A stretch of DNA of 39,306 nucleotides from a virus. The position numbers and the translations under genes are program-made. Positions 26,757-36,633 of this stretch are shown piece by piece. Within the stretch, counting starts at the first letter, position 1; every line of letters begins with the position of its first letter. The notes beneath the pieces are model-generated. The model was not told where the DNA came from. It did no database searches and saw only the letters and a program-made list of their open reading frames with translations. The DNA lies in the IMG/VR virus record IMGVR_UViG_3300050138_000039, positions 1 through 39,306 of that record; one strand, 5' to 3'.

Positions 26757-29700
26757 TGAGCGACCAGAAAGAAAACGTCGAATTTGTTTTTGATGCTAAT
26801 GATGCAGAGAGAACTATTGAGTCTCTGTATCAGGCTTTCTATCAGCTCAATGAAGGCATGACATTGCTGGAAGATCCATCATATCGGATTGGTGCATCAG
26901 GAAAATTGCTCGAAGCAACATTTAAAGCACAAACAGATGAAGGTAAGAAGCTCACTATCACGATGGCGCAGTTGACGGAAGGTGCGTTAAAGTACAGTGA
27001 CGCAATGCAACGTTTTATCAGTGTAAACACAGGTAAAGTAATCAGTGGTAGCTTCGCTGGTGTTATGGGTATCACAGGTGTTTCTGGTGGTGCTGACCCT
27101 GCTACTGTTGAAGCAGATGCTTCAAAACTTCAAGCATCCATTGAACGCCGCGATCTTGAACTGAACAAACTTGCTGGTCAACGTATCGCGTCTATCCAAG
27201 CACGTGATCTTGAGATGAATCAGCTTGCAGGACAGGAATTTGCTTCTGCTGAAGCTGCGGCCGCTAAAAAATTAGCGATCATGGAGAAGTATGATCTTGA
27301 ACTGAACAAACTTGCTGGTCAAGAAATCGCTATTACTCAACGTCGCGATCTTGAGATGAATCAGCTTGAGGGTGTTCGTATCGCGCAGATGCAACAACGT
27401 GATATGGAGATGAATCGTATCTATGGTCAGGAATTTACTGCTCAAGAGGCAGCCGCAGCCAAACAAATTGCGATCGAACAGAAACGCGATTTGGATATGA
27501 ATCGTATTGCAGGGCAAGAGATTGCCAACATGCAACGGCGCGATCTTGAGATGAACAGAATACATGGCCAACAGTTTGCTGCAAGTCAAGGTCCAGATTT
27601 TATGGACAATATGTTGTCCACCGCTGGCGGGATGATTTCCGCGCAGATATTCATGTCGGTAACAGGCGCTTTAACGGATAGCATTAAACAGGCGCAACAG
27701 TTTGAAATTGAAATCGCGCGTATTCAAGATATTTCAAGTGGAGCAGCAAAAACCACCAAACAATGGTCAGATGAACTTGTAAATTTAAGTAACACATTCG
27801 GTAAGGATATTAAAGAAGTATCTGATGGTACGTACGAAGCATTGGCCTCACACGCTGTTGATGCTACACAAGCACCAGCGTTCATGGAAAGTGCTGGCAA
27901 ATTCTCAACAGTCACTGGTGCATCTACTAGTGATGCTGTCAAACTGTTAACAGATACAATGAATGCCTACAACATCAAGGCAGGTGAATCAGAACAAGTT
28001 AGTGCTGATTTCTTTGCTATGATACAAAAAGGCAATATCAACGTTAATGAATTAGCGGCCGGTTTCGGTAACGTGCAAGCGTTAGCGGCTAAGCTCGGCA
28101 TTGGTTTCAAAGAAACGAATTCTGTAATCGCTGCGATGACTTCAGAAGGTGTAAATACATCAATTGCTATTAAACTGCTCGGCAATTTGATGAATTTGAC
28201 TTTGAAGCCAAGCAAGCAAATGGCAGATGTATTCAAGGACCTCGGTGCATCTTCGTTCGAGAATTTGATCCAAATACGTGGTTTCGCTGGCGCGTTGGGC
28301 GCTCTTAACGATGTTGCCGAAAAGAAGGGTCTGACAGAACTCACCACACAGTTAGGCAGCTGGCGTACAGCCCAAGGTGTTTCACTGTTGACCGGGGATG
28401 GGTTCACTAAATTCAAAAATGACATGGGTGAGATGTCTGGCTCTGTAGCAGAATTTGGCGCCAAGTTTGCAAACATCATGTCAACACCCGGTAAACAGAT
28501 TGAGGTTGAATCCCAAAAAATTAAAAACTATTTCATGGTTGAAATAGGTGAGACTATCATTAAGACTGTTGCTAGTGCAAGTGTCGCAATGGGTGGTTTC
28601 ACTAACGTAATGGCAGAGATTGTACCCATTCTTGAAGCGGCCGCGATTGGATTGACTACCTATAAAATTGCAATGCTGGCGAGTACAATTTCTGTTGAAG
28701 GTATGACTGCTTCTGTTCTTGCTTTAGATAGTGCTCTACTCTTATCCCCGCTAGGTTGGGCAATTGCTGGGGCCGCTGTGGCAGGGTTTGTTGCTTATGA
28801 AATCTTATCCTACAAAACAGACGAAGAAAAGTTTCAGGAACTCCAAGGTAAAAAAATAAAGTCATTGGATGATATGTATGAAAAACAAAAAGAAACTATA
28901 CACAAGCAGTCTGAGATCGCAAAAGAAAACATGGATGCGCAGGCACAGCAATTGTATGAGATGGGATCAGAAACACGTCAGGTCTATGATAACGTTGCAC
29001 AAAAAGTTAAGAGTTCAATGTCCGGAATTAACGAATCCTTAAGCTCAAGTTTCGCTGAACATATTGAATTGATGAAAAATAGTATTAAAGGTTTGGAAGA
29101 AACAATTAAGAATTCAATGTCTATTATCAAAGAAGATGCACACATAATTGCAGATTTGAATGCATCTGAAGATAAACGTGCATTTAATAATTCAATTGAA
29201 GGTCTGACTGGCCCGAAGCGGGATAAGGCTATCGTTGCACACGGTAAGGATATTGAAGCACAAGGTCTATCTGATCTTTCTGCTTCGGCACAAACGACAG
29301 ATATTGAACAACAAAATGAATTGCGCCGTAAAGGGTTGGATGAAATCAAAGAAGCACGTAGTCTATTTGCTGAAGCACAAAAGGACGTACATGAAGCAGG
29401 TAAAGATGAAGTTAAACAGAAACAAGAAGTTCTAAAAATTGAACAAGAAATTGCCAAGTTAGAAGAATCACACAGGTACGCACAACAAAGAGAGGATCAA
29501 CAGGATTTAGAAAACGCACAAAGAGAAGCTGAAAATCTTCGAAAATTAGAAAACACACACAATAAAATCAGCAAGAAGGGTATCAGCAATAATGCTTATG
29601 GTAAGGCATCCAATGCTTACGGCATTCAAGAATTAAACATGGATGATAAACGTATTCGGGAAAATAACGCGGAAGGACACAATGATACTGATTATGCGCG

Positions 29701-31042
29701 TAAACACAAAGAATTAGAAGATAAATTAGTTGAAGCACAGAATAAGACCAGTATTGATACACAAATACACGCATTGGATATTGAGAAAGAGATGCTTGGA
29801 CTGAAAGAAAAGGAACTTGATGTTCTAAAACAGAATGATAAAATTTACGCTGATCGAGCGGAAAAAGCCAAGAAAGATTTAGAAGAACAGAAAAAAGCCT
29901 TGGATGAAGTCAAGAAGCTCAGCAGTGAGATCATTAAATTTAATGTTGACAAGGGTGACGGCAAAGCAAAAACATTTGCAGATTACCAAAGCGACCAGAA
30001 GAAACTGACAGATCTTGAACAAAAATTAAATGAAGCAGAAAGTAAAGCAGGTGGTTCAATTTCACTCGGTGACCATCTCTCTATTGATGCCAAGATTGAA
30101 GAAAAGAAACATGATCTTAAAACAATGGGTGATGCATTGTTTGGGGCAGATGCAGCAAATGCTTTGGATCAAAGCGTCAAGAAAAATATAGAAGGTCTAC
30201 ACCAACTTAGAGATGGGTTGGCGCAATCTTTGGATACTGTCTCAAAGAAAGGTACAGATGCGGTTAAGGATATCTTGGATAGACTTGAAATTTTGAATCA
30301 AAAGACTGTATCAAGTTACGGTGTATTTGATTTCGATAAAATTAAAAATCACAATGATATCCTTGATGCACAAAAGGCACTGAAAGCAGCACAAACACCA
30401 GATCAACAACAAGCAGTTTTGGATACAAAAATCGCTCCGCTGTCAAAGACGTTACTCAACACCAAGTACGACGATAACACAAATGTCAACGCTGGAAGGA
30501 TGCAAGCGGATATTTTAGATTTCACGAAGAACTCGTCCCAATATGAGATCACAATTAAAAAGATTGCAGAGTTAGATGCGAAATTCCCACAGGCAGTTGC
30601 AAAGGTATCTGATGTATTGTTAAAAGCTACAGACGTTGCATTAGAAGAATGTGACGTGTTGTCAAATAAAGTAAAAGCGGCATCTGATGTGGCTGCTGCC
30701 TTTAGACTGTCCAACATGACAGGTGCCGATTGGATACAAGGACCACCGAAGCCAGACGGTTACGCACAGGGTGGCTCTCCATACGGTCGTGATAGTATTC
30801 ATGCGATGCTTGGACCCGATGAGACGGTCATGAACTCCGCTGCCTCGATGCGGTTCAGAAGCCAACTCCACAGCATGAATATGGGTATGGCACCGAGATT
30901 CGCACAAGGTGGTTCAGTTACAAACGTCGGTGATCTTTCCGTTAATGTGCAAGGAACAGGTAATACTGAAACTGATGCAAGACAGATTGGACATGCACTG
31001 TACCGTCTAATTAAACGCGGTCAACTTGTCGGACTAGGATAG
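26756..31042 (+). CDS. Tail tape measure protein (TP901 family), 1428 aa
   Basis: This protein sets tail length and helps DNA entry. Residues about 132-279 hold seven tandem repeats of RDLEMN-x-x-x-GQ units; about 310-580 is a TP901 core (IEIARIQDISSGAAKTTKQW, LTDTMNAYNIKAGESEQVS, GIGFKETNSVIAAMT); about 620-690 contains hydrophobic stretches (LLLSPLGWAIAGAAVAGFVAYEIL) that may insert in the membrane; 690-1330 is long charged coiled coil; the C-terminus has the familiar DSIHAMLGPDETVMN and RFAQGGSV motifs. The length predicts a tail near 200 nm at about 1.5 angstrom per residue. The start ATG overlaps the preceding TGA. Confidence 0.9.
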   Translation: MSDQKENVEFVFDANDAERTIESLYQAFYQLNEGMTLLEDPSYRIGASGKLLEATFKAQTDEGKKLTITMAQLTEGALKYSDAMQRFISVNTGKVISGSFAGVMGITGVSGGADPATVEADASKLQASIERRDLELNKLAGQRIASIQARDLEMNQLAGQEFASAEAAAAKKLAIMEKYDLELNKLAGQEIAITQRRDLEMNQLEGVRIAQMQQRDMEMNRIYGQEFTAQEAAAAKQIAIEQKRDLDMNRIAGQEIANMQRRDLEMNRIHGQQFAASQGPDFMDNMLSTAGGMISAQIFMSVTGALTDSIKQAQQFEIEIARIQDISSGAAKTTKQWSDELVNLSNTFGKDIKEVSDGTYEALASHAVDATQAPAFMESAGKFSTVTGASTSDAVKLLTDTMNAYNIKAGESEQVSADFFAMIQKGNINVNELAAGFGNVQALAAKLGIGFKETNSVIAAMTSEGVNTSIAIKLLGNLMNLTLKPSKQMADVFKDLGASSFENLIQIRGFAGALGALNDVAEKKGLTELTTQLGSWRTAQGVSLLTGDGFTKFKNDMGEMSGSVAEFGAKFANIMSTPGKQIEVESQKIKNYFMVEIGETIIKTVASASVAMGGFTNVMAEIVPILEAAAIGLTTYKIAMLASTISVEGMTASVLALDSALLLSPLGWAIAGAAVAGFVAYEILSYKTDEEKFQELQGKKIKSLDDMYEKQKETIHKQSEIAKENMDAQAQQLYEMGSETRQVYDNVAQKVKSSMSGINESLSSSFAEHIELMKNSIKGLEETIKNSMSIIKEDAHIIADLNASEDKRAFNNSIEGLTGPKRDKAIVAHGKDIEAQGLSDLSASAQTTDIEQQNELRRKGLDEIKEARSLFAEAQKDVHEAGKDEVKQKQEVLKIEQEIAKLEESHRYAQQREDQQDLENAQREAENLRKLENTHNKISKKGISNNAYGKASNAYGIQELNMDDKRIRENNAEGHNDTDYARKHKELEDKLVEAQNKTSIDTQIHALDIEKEMLGLKEKELDVLKQNDKIYADRAEKAKKDLEEQKKALDEVKKLSSEIIKFNVDKGDGKAKTFADYQSDQKKLTDLEQKLNEAESKAGGSISLGDHLSIDAKIEEKKHDLKTMGDALFGADAANALDQSVKKNIEGLHQLRDGLAQSLDTVSKKGTDAVKDILDRLEILNQKTVSSYGVFDFDKIKNHNDILDAQKALKAAQTPDQQQAVLDTKIAPLSKTLLNTKYDDNTNVNAGRMQADILDFTKNSSQYEITIKKIAELDAKFPQAVAKVSDVLLKATDVALEECDVLSNKVKAASDVAAAFRLSNMTGADWIQGPPKPDGYAQGGSPYGRDSIHAMLGPDETVMNSAASMRFRSQLHSMNMGMAPRFAQGGSVTNVGDLSVNVQGTGNTETDARQIGHALYRLIKRGQLVGLG
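27146..27591 (+). repeat. Seven-unit repeat inside the tape measure gene
   Basis: Two unit types alternate as short-long-short-short-long-short-short: a 17-18-residue unit (RDLEMN-x-x-x-GQ-x-I-A-x-x-Q) and a 29-residue unit that adds an EAAAAKK/Q-IAI insertion. DNA similarity among units is visible (e.g. GATCTTGAGATGAATCAGCT twice). Expansion or loss of units would be a way to alter tail length. Confidence 0.85.
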
Positions 31043-31050
31043 GGGATACA

Positions 31051-31536
31051 ATGTTTAAACTTCGTGGTCATTTCAGTATCCAACACTTCCGAAAAGGCAA
31101 ATTGTTGGATACTTACGAGATCGACAATGGTATCGTAACAGTTGGCTTCAACAAACTGTTGGATATTATGTTCAATGCTGCCATACAGATTAATATGTGG
31201 TACATGGGTTTGATCGATAACGTTGGTTTTACCGGACTAGCGACAACAGATATAATGGGTGCGCACGCTGGTTGGACCGAACTAATAACCTATACGCAAG
31301 CAAATCGGCCCGCACTGAATACCGGCACACTTGCCTCCGCCCAAACACTCGTCGCTAGTTCGGTTACTATCTTCACAATCAATTCAACACAAAACGTCAA
31401 AGGTGTTTTCATTGTCAATGATAATACCAAGGCTGGAACCGCAGGACTGCTGTGGTGTACGGCGCTTCTGGATAGTGTCAAACCTGTTGCGAACGGTGAT
31501 AGCTTCAAGATATTGTACACACTTTCAGTTGCCTAA
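31051..31536 (+). CDS. Tail protein (distal tail/fibre-associated), 161 aa
   Basis: The protein (EIDNGIVTVGFNKLLDIMFN...WYMGLIDNVGFTGLATTDIMGAHAGWTE...YTQANRPAL) matches a common short structural protein found beside tail fibres in environmental phages (NGIVxVGxNxLLD...GLI...F...A..DT...H.GW.E). It is beta-rich towards the end. The start follows TAGGGGATACA. Role: virion, probably tail tip; precise function unknown. Confidence 0.55.
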   Translation: MFKLRGHFSIQHFRKGKLLDTYEIDNGIVTVGFNKLLDIMFNAAIQINMWYMGLIDNVGFTGLATTDIMGAHAGWTELITYTQANRPALNTGTLASAQTLVASSVTIFTINSTQNVKGVFIVNDNTKAGTAGLLWCTALLDSVKPVANGDSFKILYTLSVA

Positions 31537-31545
31537 GGAGTAACA

Positions 31546-32130
31546 ATGCCTACGTCATTCCCGACAACTGTGTGGACACTTAATCCACAGGATGAAACCA
31601 ACGATGGCGCATCGGATAATACCGTTGCGCAAGCTCATGATTATAACCTTGCGGCCCAAGAAATTGGTGCACTGGAAACTGAGCTTGGTGTATCTGCGGT
31701 TGTTGGTGGTACGTTGCGTGGTACGGCGGCTAGTCTTCTCGCGCGTTTGGCTATCTCGTTGAACGCGGACGGTTCATACAAAGCAGCCATCGTTCAGTTG
31801 AATACAGGTTCCGTACAAGCAATTACGTCCACGCAAAATACCGCACTTATCTCAGATGTGGATTCGAGCGGAACACCTGTAGCTAATGGTGGTACATTGC
31901 CAGCCGCAGTCGCTGGTTTGTACTATTTCGCGATTGTCAGCGGCTCAGGAATCGGGATGCGAATTACTGCAACAAACGGTGCTAAGATAAGAATGGGCGG
32001 CCGATTAGGTGCATTAAATGGTTATATCGAAAGTACCGACGCAGGTGCAAACGTGATGCTTGTAGCGGTGAGTGCAACTCTTTGGGTAGCCATTGGACCA
32101 AACGGCATTTGGAACCTTGACGGAGCATAA
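31546..32130 (+). CDS. Tail tip/fibre protein, 194 aa
   Basis: The ATG follows AAGGAGTAACA. The N-terminal segment HDYNLAAQEIGALETELG is the hub-attachment motif frequent at the start of phage fibre proteins. The C-terminal half is a beta-rich Gly/Thr/Ala domain (YYFAIVSGSGIGMRITATNGAKIRMGG). It probably forms a base for the large fibre encoded next. Confidence 0.5.
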   Translation: MPTSFPTTVWTLNPQDETNDGASDNTVAQAHDYNLAAQEIGALETELGVSAVVGGTLRGTAASLLARLAISLNADGSYKAAIVQLNTGSVQAITSTQNTALISDVDSSGTPVANGGTLPAAVAGLYYFAIVSGSGIGMRITATNGAKIRMGGRLGALNGYIESTDAGANVMLVAVSATLWVAIGPNGIWNLDGA

Positions 32131-32131
32131 A

Positions 32132-35062
32132 ATGAAGAACCTGTTCTGGTACACACTATGTGTCATAGCCTTCGGTTTGATTGGTAGCACGCAAGGTGCT
32201 ACCGTCAGCGTCAACTCACCACAACCAGCTAACACTGTGCTTGCTGGTCCAACTAGCGGTGGAAATGATTTTCCATCATTTCGTGCTATGGTGGCCGCTG
32301 ACTTCACTGCGGGTGTTATCAATAGTGCAGCCATCGGTTCAGGTGCTGTTGTTCTGACCAGTAAGGTGACAGGTATTCTACCAATCGCAAACGGCGGTAC
32401 TAATGGTTCAACCAAACAAGCTGGCTTTGATAATTTATCCCCGACGGCAGCCAAAGGTGACATTGCTGTCTTCAATGGTACAAACAATGTGGCTTTGAAT
32501 GTTGGCACAAATAATTTTGTTCTGGTTGCTGACAGTACACAAGCAACTGGTTTGAAATGGGCTGCTGCTGGTACAGGCGCTGCGTTCTCAGGATTAACGG
32601 GTGGTACAAATACTGCGGCTGCAATGCTTATTGGAACTGGTGCATCCTTTGGTCCAACCGGGTCAGGCACCGTAACAGCCAATCAATATGTAGGTACAGG
32701 ATCAACCAGCAATGCGGTTGATCTTCAAACCGCTGAAGTAGCAGGTGTCCTTACAAACAATAAAGGTGGTACTGGTTCAGATACTTCTGCGACAGGTGGC
32801 GCGCACAACTTTGTTTTCCAGACCTCCGTCGGTGGTGCATTTACTGTTGCTGCACCTGTTGAGGCTGATCTTCCAGCTACAACTGCATTCACTGACGTGG
32901 CTAACATTTTCTCTACAGTCCAAACGTATCAGAACTATGTGTCTACACAGTCTGCAACTCCTACAATCCTAAGTGCTGATGCTGTTGGCTACGATCCGGG
33001 AACAGTATCTTATTCGCGCATTAGCTCCAATGCTTCGTGGAATATCCGAGGTATTATCAATGGTGTCAATGGTCGTCGTCTGACAATGATAAACGTTGGG
33101 TCTTCACCGATTATCTTAACACATGAAGACGCAGCAGCAACAGCAGCCAATCGTTTACATACACCAACTGGAGCGTCGATGACGCTTTCTGTTGATTATG
33201 GTGTCAACTTAGTTTACGATAGCACAGACAGTCGTTGGAGGATTGTTGATATCTTCCAAGCCGCTGGTGGCACAGGACTCACAGTGCCGACAGGTACTTC
33301 AGGTGGTGTTCCTTATTACGCTGGTACCGGTACGATTGCATCGTCTGGCCTATTAGCTGCTAATCAACTTATCATGGGTGGTGGCGCTGGTTTGACTCCT
33401 GCATCGATTGGTTCATCCGGTACAAGTACACAAGTTCTTCACGGTAATGCCGGTGGTGCTCCGACGTTTGGTCAGATCGTTAATGCTGATATCACAACCA
33501 ATACGATCGACATGTCAGCCAAGATGACTGGTATGATGCAAGCTGCACAGATGCCAGCGTTGACTGGTGATGTAACTAACACCGCTGGTTCTCTTGCTAC
33601 TACAATTGGTGCTGGCGCTGTAACTGCTACCAAGATGGTTAATAGTGGAGTCTTCACTGGTGACGCTACAACGACGTTCCCGGCTATTACTATCTCGGCC
33701 GCTGCAATCACTGCTGCTAAGATGGTGAACGGTGGTGTCTTCACTGGTGATGTTACCACTACATTCCCGGCTATCACAATCGGTACTGGTGCAATCACTA
33801 CGGGTAAGATAGCAGCTAATGCAGTTGACATGGCCACGAAGATGACTGGAACTATGTTGGCAGGACAGTTTCCTGCGTTGACTGGTGACGTAACAACTTC
33901 GGCTGGTTCACTAGCTACTTCGATTGCAGCATCAGCAGTGACAACTGCCAAGATAGCAGCCAATGCTGTGGATATGGCTACTAAGATGACTGGAACAATG
34001 CAAGCTGCACAAATGCCCGCATTAACCGGTGATGTAACTAACACTGCTGGTTCTCTTGCTACTACGATTGCCAACACTGCTGTCACAGCTGCTAAGATGG
34101 TTAATAGCGGTGTGTTCACTGGTGATGCAACTACCACGTTTCCCTCCATTGTAATAGGTACGGGTGCAATTACTACATCCAAGATTGGTGCAGCCGCAGT
34201 CGATCTTACTACCAAAGTAACAGGCGTACTCCCGATTGCAAACGGTGGTAGCGGTCAAGGAACTGCCGGTGCAGCTTATAATGCTTTAGCACCATCAACC
34301 GCTAAGGGTGGACTATCCGTTGGTAGCGGTACATCAACATGGGCCAATCTTCCGGTTGGTGCAGACAATAGTGTGCTCACAGCGGACTCCACACAAACGA
34401 ATGGTGTCAAATGGGGTACGGCTGGTGGTGCTACAGTTATTGCCCCGCTGGTTATCTCAGGTGGTTCAGTAGCTGCTGGTACAGCTATTGCTGCAACGAC
34501 TTCAGATGTTAATGCTGACTTCTTGATGGGAGCATCAGCAACAACGAAAACAGTTCTCAAGTTACAAACCAAACCAACAAACACCGCTGTTGCGTTTGAA
34601 ATCCAAAAGTCTGATGGTACAATCCAGTATCAATTAGATAACACAACGAACTCACGTAATGATATTACCGAGAAAGTTCAAACAGCTAATCAGTCAAACA
34701 TCCAAATGCAATCAATTAGTGAGAACGTTACGATTGCTGCTGCTGCGACTTCAACTTCGGCAACGAACTTGCTCCCGGCTAATGCTTTCATCGTTGCAGT
34801 GACGTTCAGAGTTACAACTGTTATCCCGACTGCTTCAACATTCTCGATTGGGATATCCGGACAATCAACACTATTCGGTTCTGGCATCTCAACTGTGAAC
34901 GGTACAACACAGTCTTCAATGAAACAGACTATCCCATTGAACCCGTTCACAAATGCGACTGCTTCACAAGTATTGATCACACCGAATGCAACACCCGCTG
35001 GTGCTACTGGAACACTCCGAGTGACTGTTTGGTACTTCACTTGTCAGGAGCCACAAAACTAA
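32132..35062 (+). CDS. Large repetitive tail fibre-like protein with N-terminal signal peptide, 976 aa
   Basis: The ATG at 32132 follows CGGAGCATAAA. The first 23 residues, KNLFWYTLCVIAFGLIGSTQG followed by A, look like a classical Sec signal peptide. The body is a fibre with many GG and Thr/Ala-rich turns, TKVTGILPIANGG motifs at both ends of the repeat region, and repeated GDVTNTAGSLATTI units between about residues 465 and 690. The C-terminal 150 residues form a likely beta-sandwich (IAAAATSTSATNLLPANAFIVAVTFRV). It probably trimerises and binds a host surface. The signal sequence is unexpected for a virion fibre. Confidence 0.7.
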   Translation: MKNLFWYTLCVIAFGLIGSTQGATVSVNSPQPANTVLAGPTSGGNDFPSFRAMVAADFTAGVINSAAIGSGAVVLTSKVTGILPIANGGTNGSTKQAGFDNLSPTAAKGDIAVFNGTNNVALNVGTNNFVLVADSTQATGLKWAAAGTGAAFSGLTGGTNTAAAMLIGTGASFGPTGSGTVTANQYVGTGSTSNAVDLQTAEVAGVLTNNKGGTGSDTSATGGAHNFVFQTSVGGAFTVAAPVEADLPATTAFTDVANIFSTVQTYQNYVSTQSATPTILSADAVGYDPGTVSYSRISSNASWNIRGIINGVNGRRLTMINVGSSPIILTHEDAAATAANRLHTPTGASMTLSVDYGVNLVYDSTDSRWRIVDIFQAAGGTGLTVPTGTSGGVPYYAGTGTIASSGLLAANQLIMGGGAGLTPASIGSSGTSTQVLHGNAGGAPTFGQIVNADITTNTIDMSAKMTGMMQAAQMPALTGDVTNTAGSLATTIGAGAVTATKMVNSGVFTGDATTTFPAITISAAAITAAKMVNGGVFTGDVTTTFPAITIGTGAITTGKIAANAVDMATKMTGTMLAGQFPALTGDVTTSAGSLATSIAASAVTTAKIAANAVDMATKMTGTMQAAQMPALTGDVTNTAGSLATTIANTAVTAAKMVNSGVFTGDATTTFPSIVIGTGAITTSKIGAAAVDLTTKVTGVLPIANGGSGQGTAGAAYNALAPSTAKGGLSVGSGTSTWANLPVGADNSVLTADSTQTNGVKWGTAGGATVIAPLVISGGSVAAGTAIAATTSDVNADFLMGASATTKTVLKLQTKPTNTAVAFEIQKSDGTIQYQLDNTTNSRNDITEKVQTANQSNIQMQSISENVTIAAAATSTSATNLLPANAFIVAVTFRVTTVIPTASTFSIGISGQSTLFGSGISTVNGTTQSSMKQTIPLNPFTNATASQVLITPNATPAGATGTLRVTVWYFTCQEPQN
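33530..34210 (+). repeat. Degenerate tandem repeats in the large fibre gene
   Basis: About 45-60-residue modules recur with the sequence A-L-T-G-D-V-T-N-T-A-G-S-L-A-T-T-I, then A-A-K-M-V-N-S-G-V-F-T-G-D-A-T-T-T-F. DNA copies are nearly identical between about 33541-33660 and 34003-34130. This resembles the repeat shaft of many trimeric fibres. Confidence 0.8.
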
Positions 35063-36624
35063 TGAAAAAGCTATTTCCTTACATCCTTGGATTCAGTTTC
35101 TTCTTCCTCCTTGGTATTGGAGGAAGAAGTGCTGTTGATTATATTCGTTGCCAACAATACATGGATATTGTTGGCTCTGCTGCACCTGCTGTTTCAGCGT
35201 CAGGCGAAGCACGTCTCTACGTTGATTCTACAACCAAATCTCTAGCGTACTCTGTGAACGGTAATTCTTACGTTACACTTGCTGCTACTACACCGCCACA
35301 GAAACAGAATTATATCATCAATGGCGATGGTGCCTTGGCGTTGAGATATGGTGTTGACGGTGATTCTGGTGCTGGTGGTGACGTGCTTGCTAATTCATTT
35401 GGTGTTGTAACCGGCACAGATCAATATTTATGTGATCGCTGGAAGGTTGGAACAAATGGATCTGGTGGTATCATTGGTTGCGTTTGTAATCCCTACAATG
35501 GGTTCCAAATGAATAGTAAACAACTCACATCAAATATCGCTACAATCGGGATAATCGGGACAACTTTAGGTTTTGCAAATGAAAACTACATTGTTTCTTG
35601 TGCTCCAGCGGACGCTGTTTTTGATGGGACACGAGCAATTGTTGGAGCAACAGGTTCTTCGTCTACCGTTACGTATGGTCAAACAAATGCTAATATTGGT
35701 TTCACAACAACGGGTGGTACATTAAGGGAATTAAATTTAATTTCAAATACCTATATGGGCTATCATCAAGTATCTGGTAGCGCAAAGATAATGATTTATC
35801 AACCTATTGAAGGAGACATGACACAACAATTACGAGGTAAACAAGTTATTGTTCAATTCAAAGCTAAAGGGATTGCAATACTTAATGCTGCTATTATTGA
35901 GTCTTCAAATAATATCACTAATGGAACTGGTGTTATTGGACAAGTCAAATGGCCGAATCCTTTAGTTAATACTTGGGGTGGTGCTGGTACAGACCCCACA
36001 TTTAATACAGGAACAAACGCTTTCAATTTCAGTTATATCACACCTAGTTTAGTTTCAAACGGTTCGATTGTACGATCATGTGCTCAACAAACATTGAGTA
36101 ATGATTGGGCACAATATTATTTCGTCACAACTCTACCAACTGATTATTCACAGTTAGGTTTGGTTTTCTGGTCAGACACAATTGTTTCTGGTTTTAACAT
36201 GTTGGCACTAACTGAAATTGGGATGTTTGACAGCGTTGAACTTCAACCTTATGTTCCACGGTTCCCACAGATTGAGAAATCACTTTGTCAAAGATATTGT
36301 TATTCTATGTATTCAACTGCGTCGTCTTCAGCAGTTTTTGCTATGGGTCGTTGTGTTTCTACTAATACCGTTCAAATATTAGTTAATTTCCCTGTTTACA
36401 TGCGTGACAACCCAAATCTGTCTATAGCTAATATATCAAGTTTGAGAGGCCAAGATCAAGGAGGTGTTAGTGCTGTACCTTCTTCAATTACAATGGGAAA
36501 TAATGGAAACAATACGGCTTTCCTTTCTGTTAATCAAGCAGGAGCAACGTGGACAACATTGGGTTCAGGTTTACTTTATGACGCTGGTAACACAGGACGT
36601 TTAGTCTTCGACGCCGATTACTAA
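35062..36624 (+). CDS. Fibre-like paralogue 1 with N-terminal hydrophobic anchor, 520 aa
   Basis: The ATG overlaps the TAA of the previous gene. The N-terminus (KKLFPYILGFSFFFLLGIGG) is a signal-anchor-type helix. It is followed by the paralogue signature YMDIVGSAAPAVSASGEARLYVDST and by NYIINGDGALALRYG...QYLCDRWKV, a carbohydrate-binding-type beta fold seen in phage fibres (N-x-I-x-N-G-x-F/A...DRW). The C-terminal box VELQPYVPRFPQIEKSLCQRY is shared with its neighbours. The probable role is receptor binding or surface decoration, but the anchor needs explaining. Confidence 0.6.
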   Translation: MKKLFPYILGFSFFFLLGIGGRSAVDYIRCQQYMDIVGSAAPAVSASGEARLYVDSTTKSLAYSVNGNSYVTLAATTPPQKQNYIINGDGALALRYGVDGDSGAGGDVLANSFGVVTGTDQYLCDRWKVGTNGSGGIIGCVCNPYNGFQMNSKQLTSNIATIGIIGTTLGFANENYIVSCAPADAVFDGTRAIVGATGSSSTVTYGQTNANIGFTTTGGTLRELNLISNTYMGYHQVSGSAKIMIYQPIEGDMTQQLRGKQVIVQFKAKGIAILNAAIIESSNNITNGTGVIGQVKWPNPLVNTWGGAGTDPTFNTGTNAFNFSYITPSLVSNGSIVRSCAQQTLSNDWAQYYFVTTLPTDYSQLGLVFWSDTIVSGFNMLALTEIGMFDSVELQPYVPRFPQIEKSLCQRYCYSMYSTASSSAVFAMGRCVSTNTVQILVNFPVYMRDNPNLSIANISSLRGQDQGGVSAVPSSITMGNNGNNTAFLSVNQAGATWTTLGSGLLYDAGNTGRLVFDADY

Positions 36625-36633
36625 GGAGTAAAG

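Noticed and set aside
33472-34215. 247-codon minus-strand frame opposite the fibre repeats
   Set aside because: It mirrors the repetitive Thr/Ala codons of the fibre gene and has no SD.
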